Assembly: GCA_022823305.1 (NCBI GenBank)
Contig: JAJDXK010000032.1
Location: forward strand, 1 to 34,185
Direction of reading: 5' to 3'
From: Alphaproteobacteria bacterium
GTDB taxonomy: Bacteria; Pseudomonadota; Alphaproteobacteria; UBA828
Length of the DNA stretch: 34,185 nucleotides
In this document: one piece after another, positions 7,107 through 15,449 of the stretch
Layout: the number at the start of each line of letters is the position of its first letter
How positions within the stretch are numbered: the stretch's first letter is position 1
Position numbers and translations under genes: made by a program
The notes under the pieces: generated by a model
What the model saw: the letters and a program-made list of their open reading frames with translations, nothing else
Databases searched by the model: none
Told to the model about the DNA's origin: nothing

Positions 7107-7220
7107 TCCCCCCACCTCACCCCGGCCCTCTCCGCCCCCGGGGGCGGAGAGGGAGAGAAGGCCGTCGCCGCCTGCGTTCCCCCTCCGCCTCCGGGGGAGG
7201 GGGACAGGGGGAGGTGGGGA
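7107..7220. repeat. GC-rich nested palindromic repeat element
   Basis: The element is bounded by CCCCACCTC (left, inside 7107-7118) and GAGGTGGGG (7211-7219). It contains a perfect 28-base palindrome at 7126-7153 (14-base arms of CCCTCTCCGCCCCC type) and a second hairpin with arms CCCCCTCC (7179-7186) and GGAGGGGG (7196-7203). The whole can fold as a two-hairpin structure closed by the outer arms. Its reading frames give LTPALSAPGGGEGE, a string often seen in spurious ORFs of proteobacterial genomes, which marks it as an intergenic dispersed repeat. It fills most of the 307-base gap 7010-7316 between two divergent genes. Confidence 0.7.
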
Positions 7221-7316
7221 CGGCGCTTTTCTCTGGCGCTTTTCGCTGGCCGTGGGCGGCGCGTTGGCCTAATAGACTGGGCACATCGGCGACAACGGCC
7301 GGCGGGCGGAGCGGTC

Positions 7317-8312
7317 TTGCGAATCGTCACGATCTTCGGCGGAAGCGGGTTCCTCGGGCGTCACATCGTCCAGCGGCTGGCGCGCGAGGGCTGGGGCATC
7401 CGCGTCGCGACGCGGCGGCCCGAGCTTGCCGGATTCCTGCGCCCCTGCGGCGATGTCGGCGCGGTCGCGCCGGTGCAGGCCAACGTGCGCGACGCGGCCT
7501 CGATCGCGCGCGCGGTCGCCGGCGCAGACGTCGTGATCAACCTCACCGGCATCCTCAACGAGCGCGGCCGCCAGACCTTCTATGCCGTGCACGTGGCCGG
7601 CGCCCAGCGCATCGCGCGCGCAGCCGCCGAGGCCGGCGCCTCCCACCTGCTGCACCTCTCCGCGATCGGGGCCGACGCGGCATCGCCCTCGGCCTACGCG
7701 CGCTCCAAGGCCGCGGGCGAGGCCGCGGTGCGCGAGGCCTTCCCTGCGGCGACCGTGTTCCGGCCGAGCCTGGTGTTCGGGCCGGAGGACGACTTCTTCA
7801 ACCGCTTCGCCTCCATGCTCCGCCTGGTGCCGGTGCTGCCGCTCTTCTTCGAGGGCCTGCCCCGGATGAAGCTGGACGGACTCTTCCTCACGCCCGAGTT
7901 CGAGGCGGGCACCACGCGCTTTCAGCCGGTCTTTGTCGGCGACATCGCCGAGGCCGCGCACCGGGCGCTCGACGGCGAGGCGGCGCAGGGCCGGACCTAC
8001 GAGCTGGGCGGCCCCTCGGTCTACAGCTACGCCCAGCTGATGGGGATGGTCGCGCGCGAGAGCGGGCACAACGCATTCTGCGTGCCGGTGCCCTTCTTCG
8101 CCGCCGCGATCCTCGCGCACTTCGTCCAGGTGCTGCCGGCCCCGCTGCTCACGCCGGACCAGGTGAAGCTGCTGAGGATCGACAACGTCGTCGGGCCGGA
8201 GACCGCGGACCTCGCCGCGCTCGGCGTCGAGGCGACGGCGGCGGAGCTGATCCTGCCCACCTACCTGCGCGATTACCGCCGCGCCGGCAAGGAACCGGCC
8301 ACGGCGAGCTGA
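7317..8312 (+). CDS. NDUFA9-like complex I accessory protein (NAD(P)-binding SDR-extended family)
   Basis: A 331-residue Rossmann-fold protein. The nucleotide loop is TIFGGSGFLGRHIVQRLA at the extreme N-terminus, followed by ADVVINLTGIL (substrate strand), LLHLSAIGAD and AYARSKAAGE with the Tyr/Lys pair, then RPSLVFGPEDDFFNRF. This last motif and VFVGDIAEA are typical of bacterial homologues of complex I subunit NDUFA9/39 kDa, which bind NADPH and stabilise complex I. No ATG or GTG precedes the Rossmann strand, and the best start is TTG at 7317-7319 behind GGCGGGCGGAGCGG. The gene stops 20 bases before the convergent uppP stop. It could also be a stand-alone epimerase-like enzyme. Confidence 0.82.
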   Translation: MRIVTIFGGSGFLGRHIVQRLAREGWGIRVATRRPELAGFLRPCGDVGAVAPVQANVRDAASIARAVAGADVVINLTGILNERGRQTFYAVHVAGAQRIARAAAEAGASHLLHLSAIGADAASPSAYARSKAAGEAAVREAFPAATVFRPSLVFGPEDDFFNRFASMLRLVPVLPLFFEGLPRMKLDGLFLTPEFEAGTTRFQPVFVGDIAEAAHRALDGEAAQGRTYELGGPSVYSYAQLMGMVARESGHNAFCVPVPFFAAAILAHFVQVLPAPLLTPDQVKLLRIDNVVGPETADLAALGVEATAAELILPTYLRDYRRAGKEPATAS

Positions 8313-8332
8313 GCCGCGGCCGGGCACGCGGC

Positions 8333-9172
8333 TCACGCCAGATAGTAGAGCCAGACCAGCACCCCGCCGCCGAGGGCCAGGCGGTAGAGGACGAAGGGCG
8401 TGAAGCTGACGCGCCGCAGCAGGGCCAGCAGCAGCGCGATCGAGAGCAGCGCCACCGCGAAGGAGAGCGCCGCGGCGAGCAGCGCGTCCTGCGTCACCAC
8501 GGGATCGCCCCCTTTCCAGACCTCGTACCCCGCCGCGGCCCCGCTCGCCGCGATCACCGGGATCGACATCAGCATGGCGAAGCGGGCCGCCTCGGGCCGC
8601 TCGTAGCCGAGCCAGCGCGCGGCGGTCATGGTCACGCCCGAGCGGCTGGCCCCGGGAACCAGCGCCAGCACCTGGAAGAGGCCGATGAGGAAGGCGTGGC
8701 CCAGCGTCATGTGCTCGATCTGCCGCAGGGTCATGCCGAGGCGGTCGGCGACGTAGAGCAGGATGCCGAAGCCGATGGTCGCCCACGCCACGAGTTCCGG
8801 GTTGCGGAACACCTGGGGCGCCATCAGGAACACCACGGCGCCCACGACGAGCACCGGAATCGCCGAGACGATCAGATAGAAGCCGAGCGCGCGGCCGAGG
8901 CGGCGGTCGCGCCGGCCCCAGTTGCCGCCCAGCCAGCCCAGCAGTATCTGCCCGAGATCGCGCCAGAAGTAGACCAGCACCGCGGCCAGCGTGCCGACGT
9001 GGACCGCCACGTCCATCACCAGGCCCTGGTCCTGCCAGCCGCCGGCCAGCGGCACCAGCACGAGATGCCCGGACGAACTCACCGGCAGGAACTCGGTGAT
9101 GCCCTGGACGATCGTGAGGACGACGATTTGGAGGAAGGGCACGGCCGGGCTTCCGACTGGGTGGCGGCCCAT
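8333..9172 (-). CDS. uppP: Undecaprenyl-diphosphatase (UppP/BacA)
   Basis: A 279-residue, ~8-helix inner-membrane enzyme that dephosphorylates undecaprenyl diphosphate to recycle the lipid carrier of peptidoglycan and other cell-wall polymers. Both catalytic signatures are intact: QGITEFLPVSSSGHL (Glu-rich motif 1) near the N-terminus and PGASRSGVTM (motif 2) about residue 170. Overproduction of this family gives bacitracin resistance. The longest start is the ATG at 9172; a GTG at Val11, directly before the first helix, would also fit the family. It is transcribed away from gltD. Confidence 0.95.
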   Translation of the reverse strand: MGRHPVGSPAVPFLQIVVLTIVQGITEFLPVSSSGHLVLVPLAGGWQDQGLVMDVAVHVGTLAAVLVYFWRDLGQILLGWLGGNWGRRDRRLGRALGFYLIVSAIPVLVVGAVVFLMAPQVFRNPELVAWATIGFGILLYVADRLGMTLRQIEHMTLGHAFLIGLFQVLALVPGASRSGVTMTAARWLGYERPEAARFAMLMSIPVIAASGAAAGYEVWKGGDPVVTQDALLAAALSFAVALLSIALLLALLRRVSFTPFVLYRLALGGGVLVWLYYLA

Positions 9173-9230
9173 CCGCCGCCGCCGCGCTTATACCACCGCC
9201 GCCCCGGCCGCGCACAGCGCGCCGCGCGGG

Positions 9231-9250
9231 CCGTATCGTCTCGTATCGGC
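9231..9250. promoter_or_regulatory. Tandem 10-base repeat in the uppP-gltD divergent region
   Basis: CGTATCGTCT (9231-9240) is followed directly by CGTATCGGCT (9241-9250), a decamer repeat with one difference. A spacing of one helical turn suits a dimeric DNA-binding protein on one face of the helix. It lies 59 bases upstream of the uppP ATG and about 200 bases upstream of gltD, so it could serve either gene. The regulator is unknown. Confidence 0.35.
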
Positions 9251-9294
9251 TCTAAAATCCCGAGATTCAGACCGCGAGGCCAGCGCCGGCGACG

Positions 9295-9332
9295 CTCGTG
9301 AAACGAGAATCGTCGCATCTAGGACATATCCT
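9295..9332. promoter_or_regulatory. Two short palindromes upstream of the gltD promoter
   Basis: CTCGT-GAA-ACGAG (9295-9307) is a perfect five-base inverted repeat and AGGACATATCCT (9321-9332) is a near-perfect palindrome, 13 bases further on. Both lie just upstream of the predicted -35 box at 9356, where activators of nitrogen-assimilation genes commonly bind. This is a positional inference only. Confidence 0.3.
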
Positions 9333-9355
9333 CTGACCTATCGGCGCTGAAATGC

Positions 9356-9385
9356 TTGGCGAGGGTGGCTCCGTGCGGCTATACT
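9356..9385 (+). promoter_or_regulatory. Probable sigma-70-type promoter of gltDB
   Basis: TTGGCG (-35, 9356-9361) and TATACT (-10, 9380-9385) are separated by 18 bases. TATACT matches five of six consensus positions and stands out in GC-rich DNA. It would give a leader of about 65 bases before the gltD GTG. No other comparable hexamer pair is seen in the region. Confidence 0.5.
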
Positions 9386-9456
9386 GCGCCGAGCGGCCAC
9401 CGCCGCGCGGACGCGCCGCCCGGGCGGGCGACGCGGAGACCTGAGGAGGGGAGCGC

Positions 9457-10902
9457 GTGGGCGCAGACATGCTCAAATTCGTGTCGCTTGGGCAGCAGCA
9501 CCCGGACAAGCGGGCGCCGGCGCTGCGCCGCAGCGACTGGGGCGAAGTCTACGACGACTTCGAGCCGGAGGCCGCCGGCGACCAGGCCGCGCGCTGCTCC
9601 CAGTGCGGGGTTCCCTTCTGCCAGATACATTGCCCGGTCTCCAACAACATCCCCGACTGGCTGATGCTGACCGCCGAGGGGCGGCTGGAGGAGGCCTACG
9701 AGATCTCGTCGGCCACCAACAACATGCCCGAGATCTGCGGCCGCATCTGCCCGCAGGACCGCCTCTGCGAAGGCAACTGCGTGATCGAGAAGGGCTTCGA
9801 GTCCGTCACCATCGGCGCAGTCGAGCGCTACATCACCGACACCGCCTTCCGCAACGGCTGGGTCAAGCCGCCCGCACCGATGGCCGAGCGGCCGCACTCG
9901 GTCGGCATCGTCGGCGCCGGGCCGGGCGGCATGACGGTGGCGGAAGAGCTCCGCCGCCTCGGCTATCGGGCCCACGTCTACGACCGCTACGACCGGGTCG
10001 GCGGCCTGCTCATCTACGGCATCCCCAACTTCAAGCTGGAGAAGTCGATCGTCCAGCGCCGCGCCGACCTGCTCACCGACGGCGGCGTCGAGTTCCACCT
10101 CAACGTCGAGGTCGGGCGCGACGTGTCGCTGGCCGAGCTGCGCGCCCGCCACGATGCCGTGGTGATCGCCACCGGCGCCTACAAGGCGCGCGACGCGAGC
10201 CTGCCGGGGATCGGCCTCGGCAACATCTTCCAGGCGATGGACTACCTCACCGCCAGCAACCGCAAGGGGCTGGGCGATGCCGTGCCGGCCTTCGACGACG
10301 GCACTCTCGATGCGCGCGACAAGAACGTGGTCGTCGTCGGCGGCGGCGACACCGCGATGGACTGCGTGCGCACGGCCGTGCGCCAGGGCGCGCGCTCGGT
10401 GCGCTGCCTCTACCGGCGCGACCGCATCAACATGCCGGGCTCGATGCAGGAGGTGCGTCACGCCGAGGAGGAGGGCGTGGACTTCGTCTGGCTCTCCCAG
10501 CCCGAGGCGGTGCTCGGCGACAGCGTGGTGGAGGGCGTGCGCGCGGTGCGCATCCATCTCGGCGTCGCCGACGCGAGCGGGCGCCAGACGCCGCAGCCGA
10601 TCCCGGGCTCGAGCTACTCCATCGACGCCGACCTGCTCATCAAGGCCTTGGGCTTCGACCCCGAGGACCTGCCGGCGCTCTTCGACGAGCCCATGCTCAG
10701 GACGACGCGCTGGGGCACGCTGCTGATCGACTGGCGCACCATGATGACGAGCCTCGACGGCGTCTTCGCCATCGGCGACATCGTGCGCGGCGCCTCGCTG
10801 GTGGTGTGGGCGATCAAGGACGGGCGCGACGCCGCGCGCTCGATCCACCGCTACATCCAGGCGGGCGCGCAAGGGGACGAGGTGCGGGAGGCCGCGGCAT
10901 GA
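9457..10902 (+). CDS. gltD: Glutamate synthase (NADPH) small subunit
   Basis: A 481-residue NADPH-dependent FAD/iron-sulfur flavoprotein that feeds electrons to GltB in the GOGAT reaction (2-oxoglutarate + glutamine to two glutamates). The N-terminal domain carries the two cysteine groups CSQCGVPFCQIHCP and CGRICPQDRLCEGNC for 4Fe-4S clusters. The FAD-binding GAGPGGMTVAEEL and the NADPH-binding VVGGGDTAMDC follow. The late AIGDIVRGASLVVWAIKDGRDAA segment is typical of GltD. The GTG at 9457 is preceded by GAGGAGGGG at good spacing; an ATG four codons later is the alternative. The stop overlaps the gltB ATG (ATGA). The order gltD-gltB is the reverse of E. coli gltBD. Confidence 0.96.
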   Translation: MGADMLKFVSLGQQHPDKRAPALRRSDWGEVYDDFEPEAAGDQAARCSQCGVPFCQIHCPVSNNIPDWLMLTAEGRLEEAYEISSATNNMPEICGRICPQDRLCEGNCVIEKGFESVTIGAVERYITDTAFRNGWVKPPAPMAERPHSVGIVGAGPGGMTVAEELRRLGYRAHVYDRYDRVGGLLIYGIPNFKLEKSIVQRRADLLTDGGVEFHLNVEVGRDVSLAELRARHDAVVIATGAYKARDASLPGIGLGNIFQAMDYLTASNRKGLGDAVPAFDDGTLDARDKNVVVVGGGDTAMDCVRTAVRQGARSVRCLYRRDRINMPGSMQEVRHAEEEGVDFVWLSQPEAVLGDSVVEGVRAVRIHLGVADASGRQTPQPIPGSSYSIDADLLIKALGFDPEDLPALFDEPMLRTTRWGTLLIDWRTMMTSLDGVFAIGDIVRGASLVVWAIKDGRDAARSIHRYIQAGAQGDEVREAAA

Positions 10903-13900
10903 CGGCGCGCCACGCACCCCCCGCCGCACACGCCGGCCGGGGCCTCGGCCTCTACGACCCCTCCTTCGAGCACGATTCCTGCGGCGTCGGGCTGATCGCC
11001 GCGCTCGACGGCCAGCCCCGGCGCGAGGTGGTGGAGGCCGGCATCGCGGCGCTCAAGGCGGTGTGGCACCGCGGCGCGGTCGACGCCGACGGCAAGACCG
11101 GCGACGGCGCCGGGATTCACGTCGAGATCCCGCAGGACTTCTTCCGCGAGCACGTCGAGACCACCGGCCAGAGGACCAAGGGCGGGCGGCTCGCCGTCGG
11201 CATGGTGTTCCTGCCCAAGACCGACCTCGGCGCGCAGGACGTCTGCCGCAGCATCGTCGAGACCGAGATCCTGCACTTCGGCCACGGCATCCTCGGCTGG
11301 CGCCAGGTGCCCGTCGATTCCTCGGTGATCGGCGAGAAGGCGAACGCCAGCCGGCCGGAAATCGAGCAGGTGATGATCGCCAACGAGCGCGGCGGCGACG
11401 ACGACCAGTTCGAGATCGACCTCTACATCATCCGCCGGCGCATCGAGAAGCGGGTGCTCGACCACCACATCACCGGCTTCTACATCTGCTCGCTCTCGTG
11501 CCGCTCGCTCATCTACAAGGGCATGTTCCTGGCCGAGCAGCTCACCGCGTTCTACCCCGACCTGCTGGACGAGCGCTTCGTCTCGCGCTTCGCCATCTTC
11601 CACCAGCGCTATTCCACCAACACCTTCCCCACCTGGCGGCTGGCCCAGCCCTTCCGCATGCTCGCCCACAACGGCGAGATCAACACGGTGCGCGGCAACA
11701 AGAACTGGATGGCGAGCCACGAGACGCGCGCGGCCAGCGACGTCTTCGGCCCCTACAACAGCGAGCTCTTCCCGCTGATCGAGCCCGAGTCCTCGGATTC
11801 GATGGCGCTCGACGCGGTGCTGGAGGGCCTGGTGCGGGCGGGACGCTCGGTGCCGGCGGCCTACAGCCTGCTGATCCCGGACGCCTGGTCCAAGAAGCAG
11901 GACATGCCGGCCAGCCACCGCGCCTTCTACAGCGTCTGCAACTGGCTGATGGAGCCCTGGGACGGGCCTGCGGCCATCGCCGCGACCGACGGCACCTGGA
12001 TCCTCGCCGGCATGGACCGCAACGGGCTGCGCCCGATGCGCTACAGCGTCACCGCCGACGACATGCTGGTGGTCGGCTCGGAGACCGGCATGGTGCCGAT
12101 CGCGCCGGAGCAGATCGTCGAGAACGGCCGTCTCGGGCCGGGGCAGCTCATCGGCGTCGACCTCGCCGAGGGGCGGCTCTGCCACAACGGCGAGATCAAG
12201 GACATGCTGGCCGCGGCCAAGCCCTACGCCAGGTGGGCCGGCGACGTGACCGATGCCACCGCGCTCGTCGCCGGCGCCACCGCGCCCCGGCTCTTCGCGC
12301 GCGACGAGCTGCGCCGCCGCCAGCGCATGGTGGGCTACTCCATGGAGGAGCTGGAGCTGGTGCTCCACCCCATGGTGGACGCCGGCAAGGAGCCGACCGG
12401 CTCGATGGGCGACGACACGCCGCTCGCCGTGCTCTCCGGCCAGTATCGCGGCCTGCACTTCTACTTCCGCCAGATGTTCGCGCAGGTGACCAACCCGCCC
12501 ATCGACTCCTTGCGCGAATACAGCGTGATGAGCCTGATTACCCGGCTCGGCAACATGGGCAACATCTTCGCCGAGGAGCCGGAGCAGACCGCGCTGATCC
12601 AGCTCGATTCGCCGGTGCTGCTGAACGGCGAGTTCGCGGCCCTGATCGAGCACCTGGGCGAGAGGGCGGTGTGGATCGACTGCACCTTCGACGCGAGCCC
12701 CGCGCCCGGCCGGCTGACGCAGGCGATCGAGCGGATTCGCGCGCAGGCCGAGGAAGCGGTGCGCGGCGGCGCCACCCATCTGATCCTGACCGACGAGCAC
12801 GTCTCGGAGGAGCGCGCGCCGATCCCCATGATCCTCGCCGCCGGCGGGGTCCACAGCCACCTGGTGCGCCAGCGGCTCCGCACCTTCACCTCGATCAACG
12901 TGCGTGCCGCCGAGTGCCTCGACGTGCACTACTTCGCGGTGCTGATCGGTGTGGGCGCCACCTCGATCAACCCCTACGTCGCGCTGGAGAGCCTGGCCGA
13001 CCGGCAGGAGCGCGGGCTCTTCGGCAACCGCAGCCTCGACGACTGCGAGGAGCGCTACCGCAAGGCGGTCGACGCCGGGCTGCTCAAGATCCTCTCCAAG
13101 ATGGGCATCTCGGTGCTGAGCTCGTACCGCAGCGGCTACAACTTCGAGGCCGTGGGGCTGAGCCGCGCGCTGGTCGCGGACTTCTTCCCCGGCATGACGG
13201 CGCGGCTCTCCGGCATCGGGCTGAGCGGCATCAAGCGCCGCGTGCTGATGCAGCACCGCAAGGCCTACGAGGAGAACCCGGTGGTGCTGCCGGTGGGCGG
13301 CCTGCTCAAGTACCGCCGCTCGGGCGAGGTGCACGCCTTCGACGGGCCGCTGATCCACATGCTGCAATCGGCGCTCGCCACCGATTCCTACGCGACCTAC
13401 AAGAAGTACGCCGAGGGCGTCTACGCGCTGCCCCCGATCCACATCCGCAACCTGCTCGACTTCAAGGCGGACCGCGCGCCGATCGGGCTGGACGAGGTGG
13501 AATCGATCACCCAGGTGCGCAAGCGCTTCTCCAGCGGCAGCATGTCGCACGGCGCGCTGTCGAAGGAGGCGCACGAGACGCTCGCCATCGCCATGAACCG
13601 CATCGGGGCCGCCTCCTGCAGCGGCGAGGGCGGCGAGGCGCGCGAGCGCTTCGAGCCGCGCGACAACGGCGACAACGCCTCCTCGGCGACCAAGCAGATC
13701 GCGTCCGCCCGCTTCGGCGTGACCGCGGAGTACCTCAACCACTGCCGCGAGATCGAGATCAAGATGGCCCAGGGCGCCAAGCCCGGCGAGGGCGGGCAGC
13801 TTCCGGGCTTCAAGGTCTCCGAGGAGATCGCCCGCCTGCGCCACGCGACGCCGGGGGTGACGCTGATCTCGCCGCCGCCGCACCACGACATCTACTCGAT

Positions 13901-15410
13901 CGAGGACCTGGCGCAGCTCATCTACGACCTCAAGCAGATCAACCCGCGCGCCCGGGTCTCGGTCAAGCTGGTGGCCGAGGCCGGCATCGGCACCATCGCC
14001 GCCGGCGTCGCCAAGGCCCGCGCCGACGTGGTTCTGGTCTCGGGCCACGACGGCGGCACCGGCGCCTCGCCCCAGAGCAGCGTGAAGTACGCCGGCGTGC
14101 CCTGGGAGATGGGCCTCGCCGAGGTGCACCAGGTGCTGACGCTCAACCGCCTGCGCCACACCGTGACGCTGCGCGTCGACGGCGGCATCAAGACCGGGCG
14201 CGACGTGGTGATCGCCGCGATGCTGGGGGCCGAGGAGTACGGCATCGGCACCACCTCGCTGGTCGCCATGGGCTGCATCCTGGTGCGCCAGTGCCACAGC
14301 AACACCTGCCCGGTCGGCGTCTGCACCCAGGACCCGGCGCTGCGCGCCAAGTTCGAGGGCACGCCGGAGAAGGTCGTCAACCTGTTCAGCTACATCGGCG
14401 AGGAGGTGCGCGAGATCCTGGCCGGGCTCGGCGCCGCCTCGCTCGACGAGATCATCGGTCGCACGGACCTCTTGCGCCAGGTGAGCCGCGGCAGCGCCGA
14501 CCTCGACGACCTCGACCTCAATCCGCTGCTGGCCCAGGCCGACCCCGGCGGCCACCCGCGCCACTCCACGCGCAAGGGCCGCATCGAGGTCGCCGACACC
14601 CTCGACGAGCAGATGATCAGCGACGCCGACGACGCGCTCGACGTGCCGGAGAAGATGCAGCTCGCCTACACCATCAGCAACACCAACCGCTCCATCGGCG
14701 CCAAGCTCTCCTCGCGGCTGACGCGGCGCTTCGGCATGTCGGGGCTGCCGCCGGACTACTTCACCGTGAGCCTGCGCGGCTCCGCCGGCCAGTCGCTCGG
14801 GGCCTGGGCGGTGCAGGGGCTCAAGATCGTGGTGACCGGCGATGCCAACGACTACGTCGGCAAGGGGCTCTCCGGCGGCACCATTGTCGTGCGCCTGCCC
14901 ACCTCCAGCCCGCTCGCCTCCAACGAGAACACCATCATCGGCAACGTCGTGCTCTACGGCGCCACCGGCGGCAAGCTCTTCGCCGCGGGCCAGGCGGGCG
15001 AGCGCTTCTGCGTGCGCAACTCCGGCGCCCGCGCCGTGGTCGAGGGCTGCGGCTCCAACGGCTGCGAGTACATGACCGGCGGCATCGCCGTGATCCTGGG
15101 GCCGGTGGGCGACAACTTCGCCGCCGGCATGACCGGCGGCATGGCCTTCGTCTACGACCCCGACGCCACCTTCGAGCGCCGCGTCAACGCCGACACGGTG
15201 ATCTGGCAGCGCATCGCCAGCGCCCACTGGGAGCGCGCGTGCCGCGCCCTGGTGGAGGAGCACCACGCCGAGACCCGCTCGCGCTACAGCGAGCGCCTGC
15301 TCGCCGACTGGACGCTCGAGATCGGCAACTTCTGGCAGATCTGCCCGCGCGAGATGATCTCCCGCCTCGCCCATCCGCTGAGCGACGAGGCGCACGCCGA
15401 GATCGCCTGA
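10899..15410 (+). CDS. gltB: Glutamate synthase (NADPH) large subunit
   Basis: A 1503-residue protein, the normal size for bacterial GltB. The start is the ATG at 10899, overlapping the gltD stop. A 27-residue propeptide precedes the amidotransferase nucleophile Cys28 (FEHDSCGVGLIA), as in other N-terminal-nucleophile class II glutaminases. The FMN-binding synthase domain includes GSMSHGALSKEAH and SGHDGGTGASP. The 3Fe-4S cysteines lie in MGCILVRQCHSNTCPVGVC (Cys1126, Cys1132, Cys1137). The C-terminal GXGXG beta-helix region has GKGLSGGTIVVR, NVVLYGATGGKLFAAG and MTGGIAVILG. Ammonia made in the N-terminal domain is channelled to the FMN site. Nothing looks damaged. Confidence 0.97.
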   Translation: MTARHAPPAAHAGRGLGLYDPSFEHDSCGVGLIAALDGQPRREVVEAGIAALKAVWHRGAVDADGKTGDGAGIHVEIPQDFFREHVETTGQRTKGGRLAVGMVFLPKTDLGAQDVCRSIVETEILHFGHGILGWRQVPVDSSVIGEKANASRPEIEQVMIANERGGDDDQFEIDLYIIRRRIEKRVLDHHITGFYICSLSCRSLIYKGMFLAEQLTAFYPDLLDERFVSRFAIFHQRYSTNTFPTWRLAQPFRMLAHNGEINTVRGNKNWMASHETRAASDVFGPYNSELFPLIEPESSDSMALDAVLEGLVRAGRSVPAAYSLLIPDAWSKKQDMPASHRAFYSVCNWLMEPWDGPAAIAATDGTWILAGMDRNGLRPMRYSVTADDMLVVGSETGMVPIAPEQIVENGRLGPGQLIGVDLAEGRLCHNGEIKDMLAAAKPYARWAGDVTDATALVAGATAPRLFARDELRRRQRMVGYSMEELELVLHPMVDAGKEPTGSMGDDTPLAVLSGQYRGLHFYFRQMFAQVTNPPIDSLREYSVMSLITRLGNMGNIFAEEPEQTALIQLDSPVLLNGEFAALIEHLGERAVWIDCTFDASPAPGRLTQAIERIRAQAEEAVRGGATHLILTDEHVSEERAPIPMILAAGGVHSHLVRQRLRTFTSINVRAAECLDVHYFAVLIGVGATSINPYVALESLADRQERGLFGNRSLDDCEERYRKAVDAGLLKILSKMGISVLSSYRSGYNFEAVGLSRALVADFFPGMTARLSGIGLSGIKRRVLMQHRKAYEENPVVLPVGGLLKYRRSGEVHAFDGPLIHMLQSALATDSYATYKKYAEGVYALPPIHIRNLLDFKADRAPIGLDEVESITQVRKRFSSGSMSHGALSKEAHETLAIAMNRIGAASCSGEGGEARERFEPRDNGDNASSATKQIASARFGVTAEYLNHCREIEIKMAQGAKPGEGGQLPGFKVSEEIARLRHATPGVTLISPPPHHDIYSIEDLAQLIYDLKQINPRARVSVKLVAEAGIGTIAAGVAKARADVVLVSGHDGGTGASPQSSVKYAGVPWEMGLAEVHQVLTLNRLRHTVTLRVDGGIKTGRDVVIAAMLGAEEYGIGTTSLVAMGCILVRQCHSNTCPVGVCTQDPALRAKFEGTPEKVVNLFSYIGEEVREILAGLGAASLDEIIGRTDLLRQVSRGSADLDDLDLNPLLAQADPGGHPRHSTRKGRIEVADTLDEQMISDADDALDVPEKMQLAYTISNTNRSIGAKLSSRLTRRFGMSGLPPDYFTVSLRGSAGQSLGAWAVQGLKIVVTGDANDYVGKGLSGGTIVVRLPTSSPLASNENTIIGNVVLYGATGGKLFAAGQAGERFCVRNSGARAVVEGCGSNGCEYMTGGIAVILGPVGDNFAAGMTGGMAFVYDPDATFERRVNADTVIWQRIASAHWERACRALVEEHHAETRSRYSERLLADWTLEIGNFWQICPREMISRLAHPLSDEAHAEIA

Positions 15411-15449
15411 GCCGCGCGCGGCGGGGTGTGTAGCCGGGGAGCGGAGCGG

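Noticed and set aside
7107-7220. CRISPR-like repeat
   Set aside because: The repeated arms are inverted and nested, not regularly spaced direct repeats with unique spacers.
6173-9301. 1042-codon open frame on the plus strand across RNase D, the NDUFA9-like gene and uppP
   Set aside because: It runs antisense to RNase D and uppP and out of frame with the NDUFA9-like gene, crosses intergenic repeats, and has no domain-like sequence.
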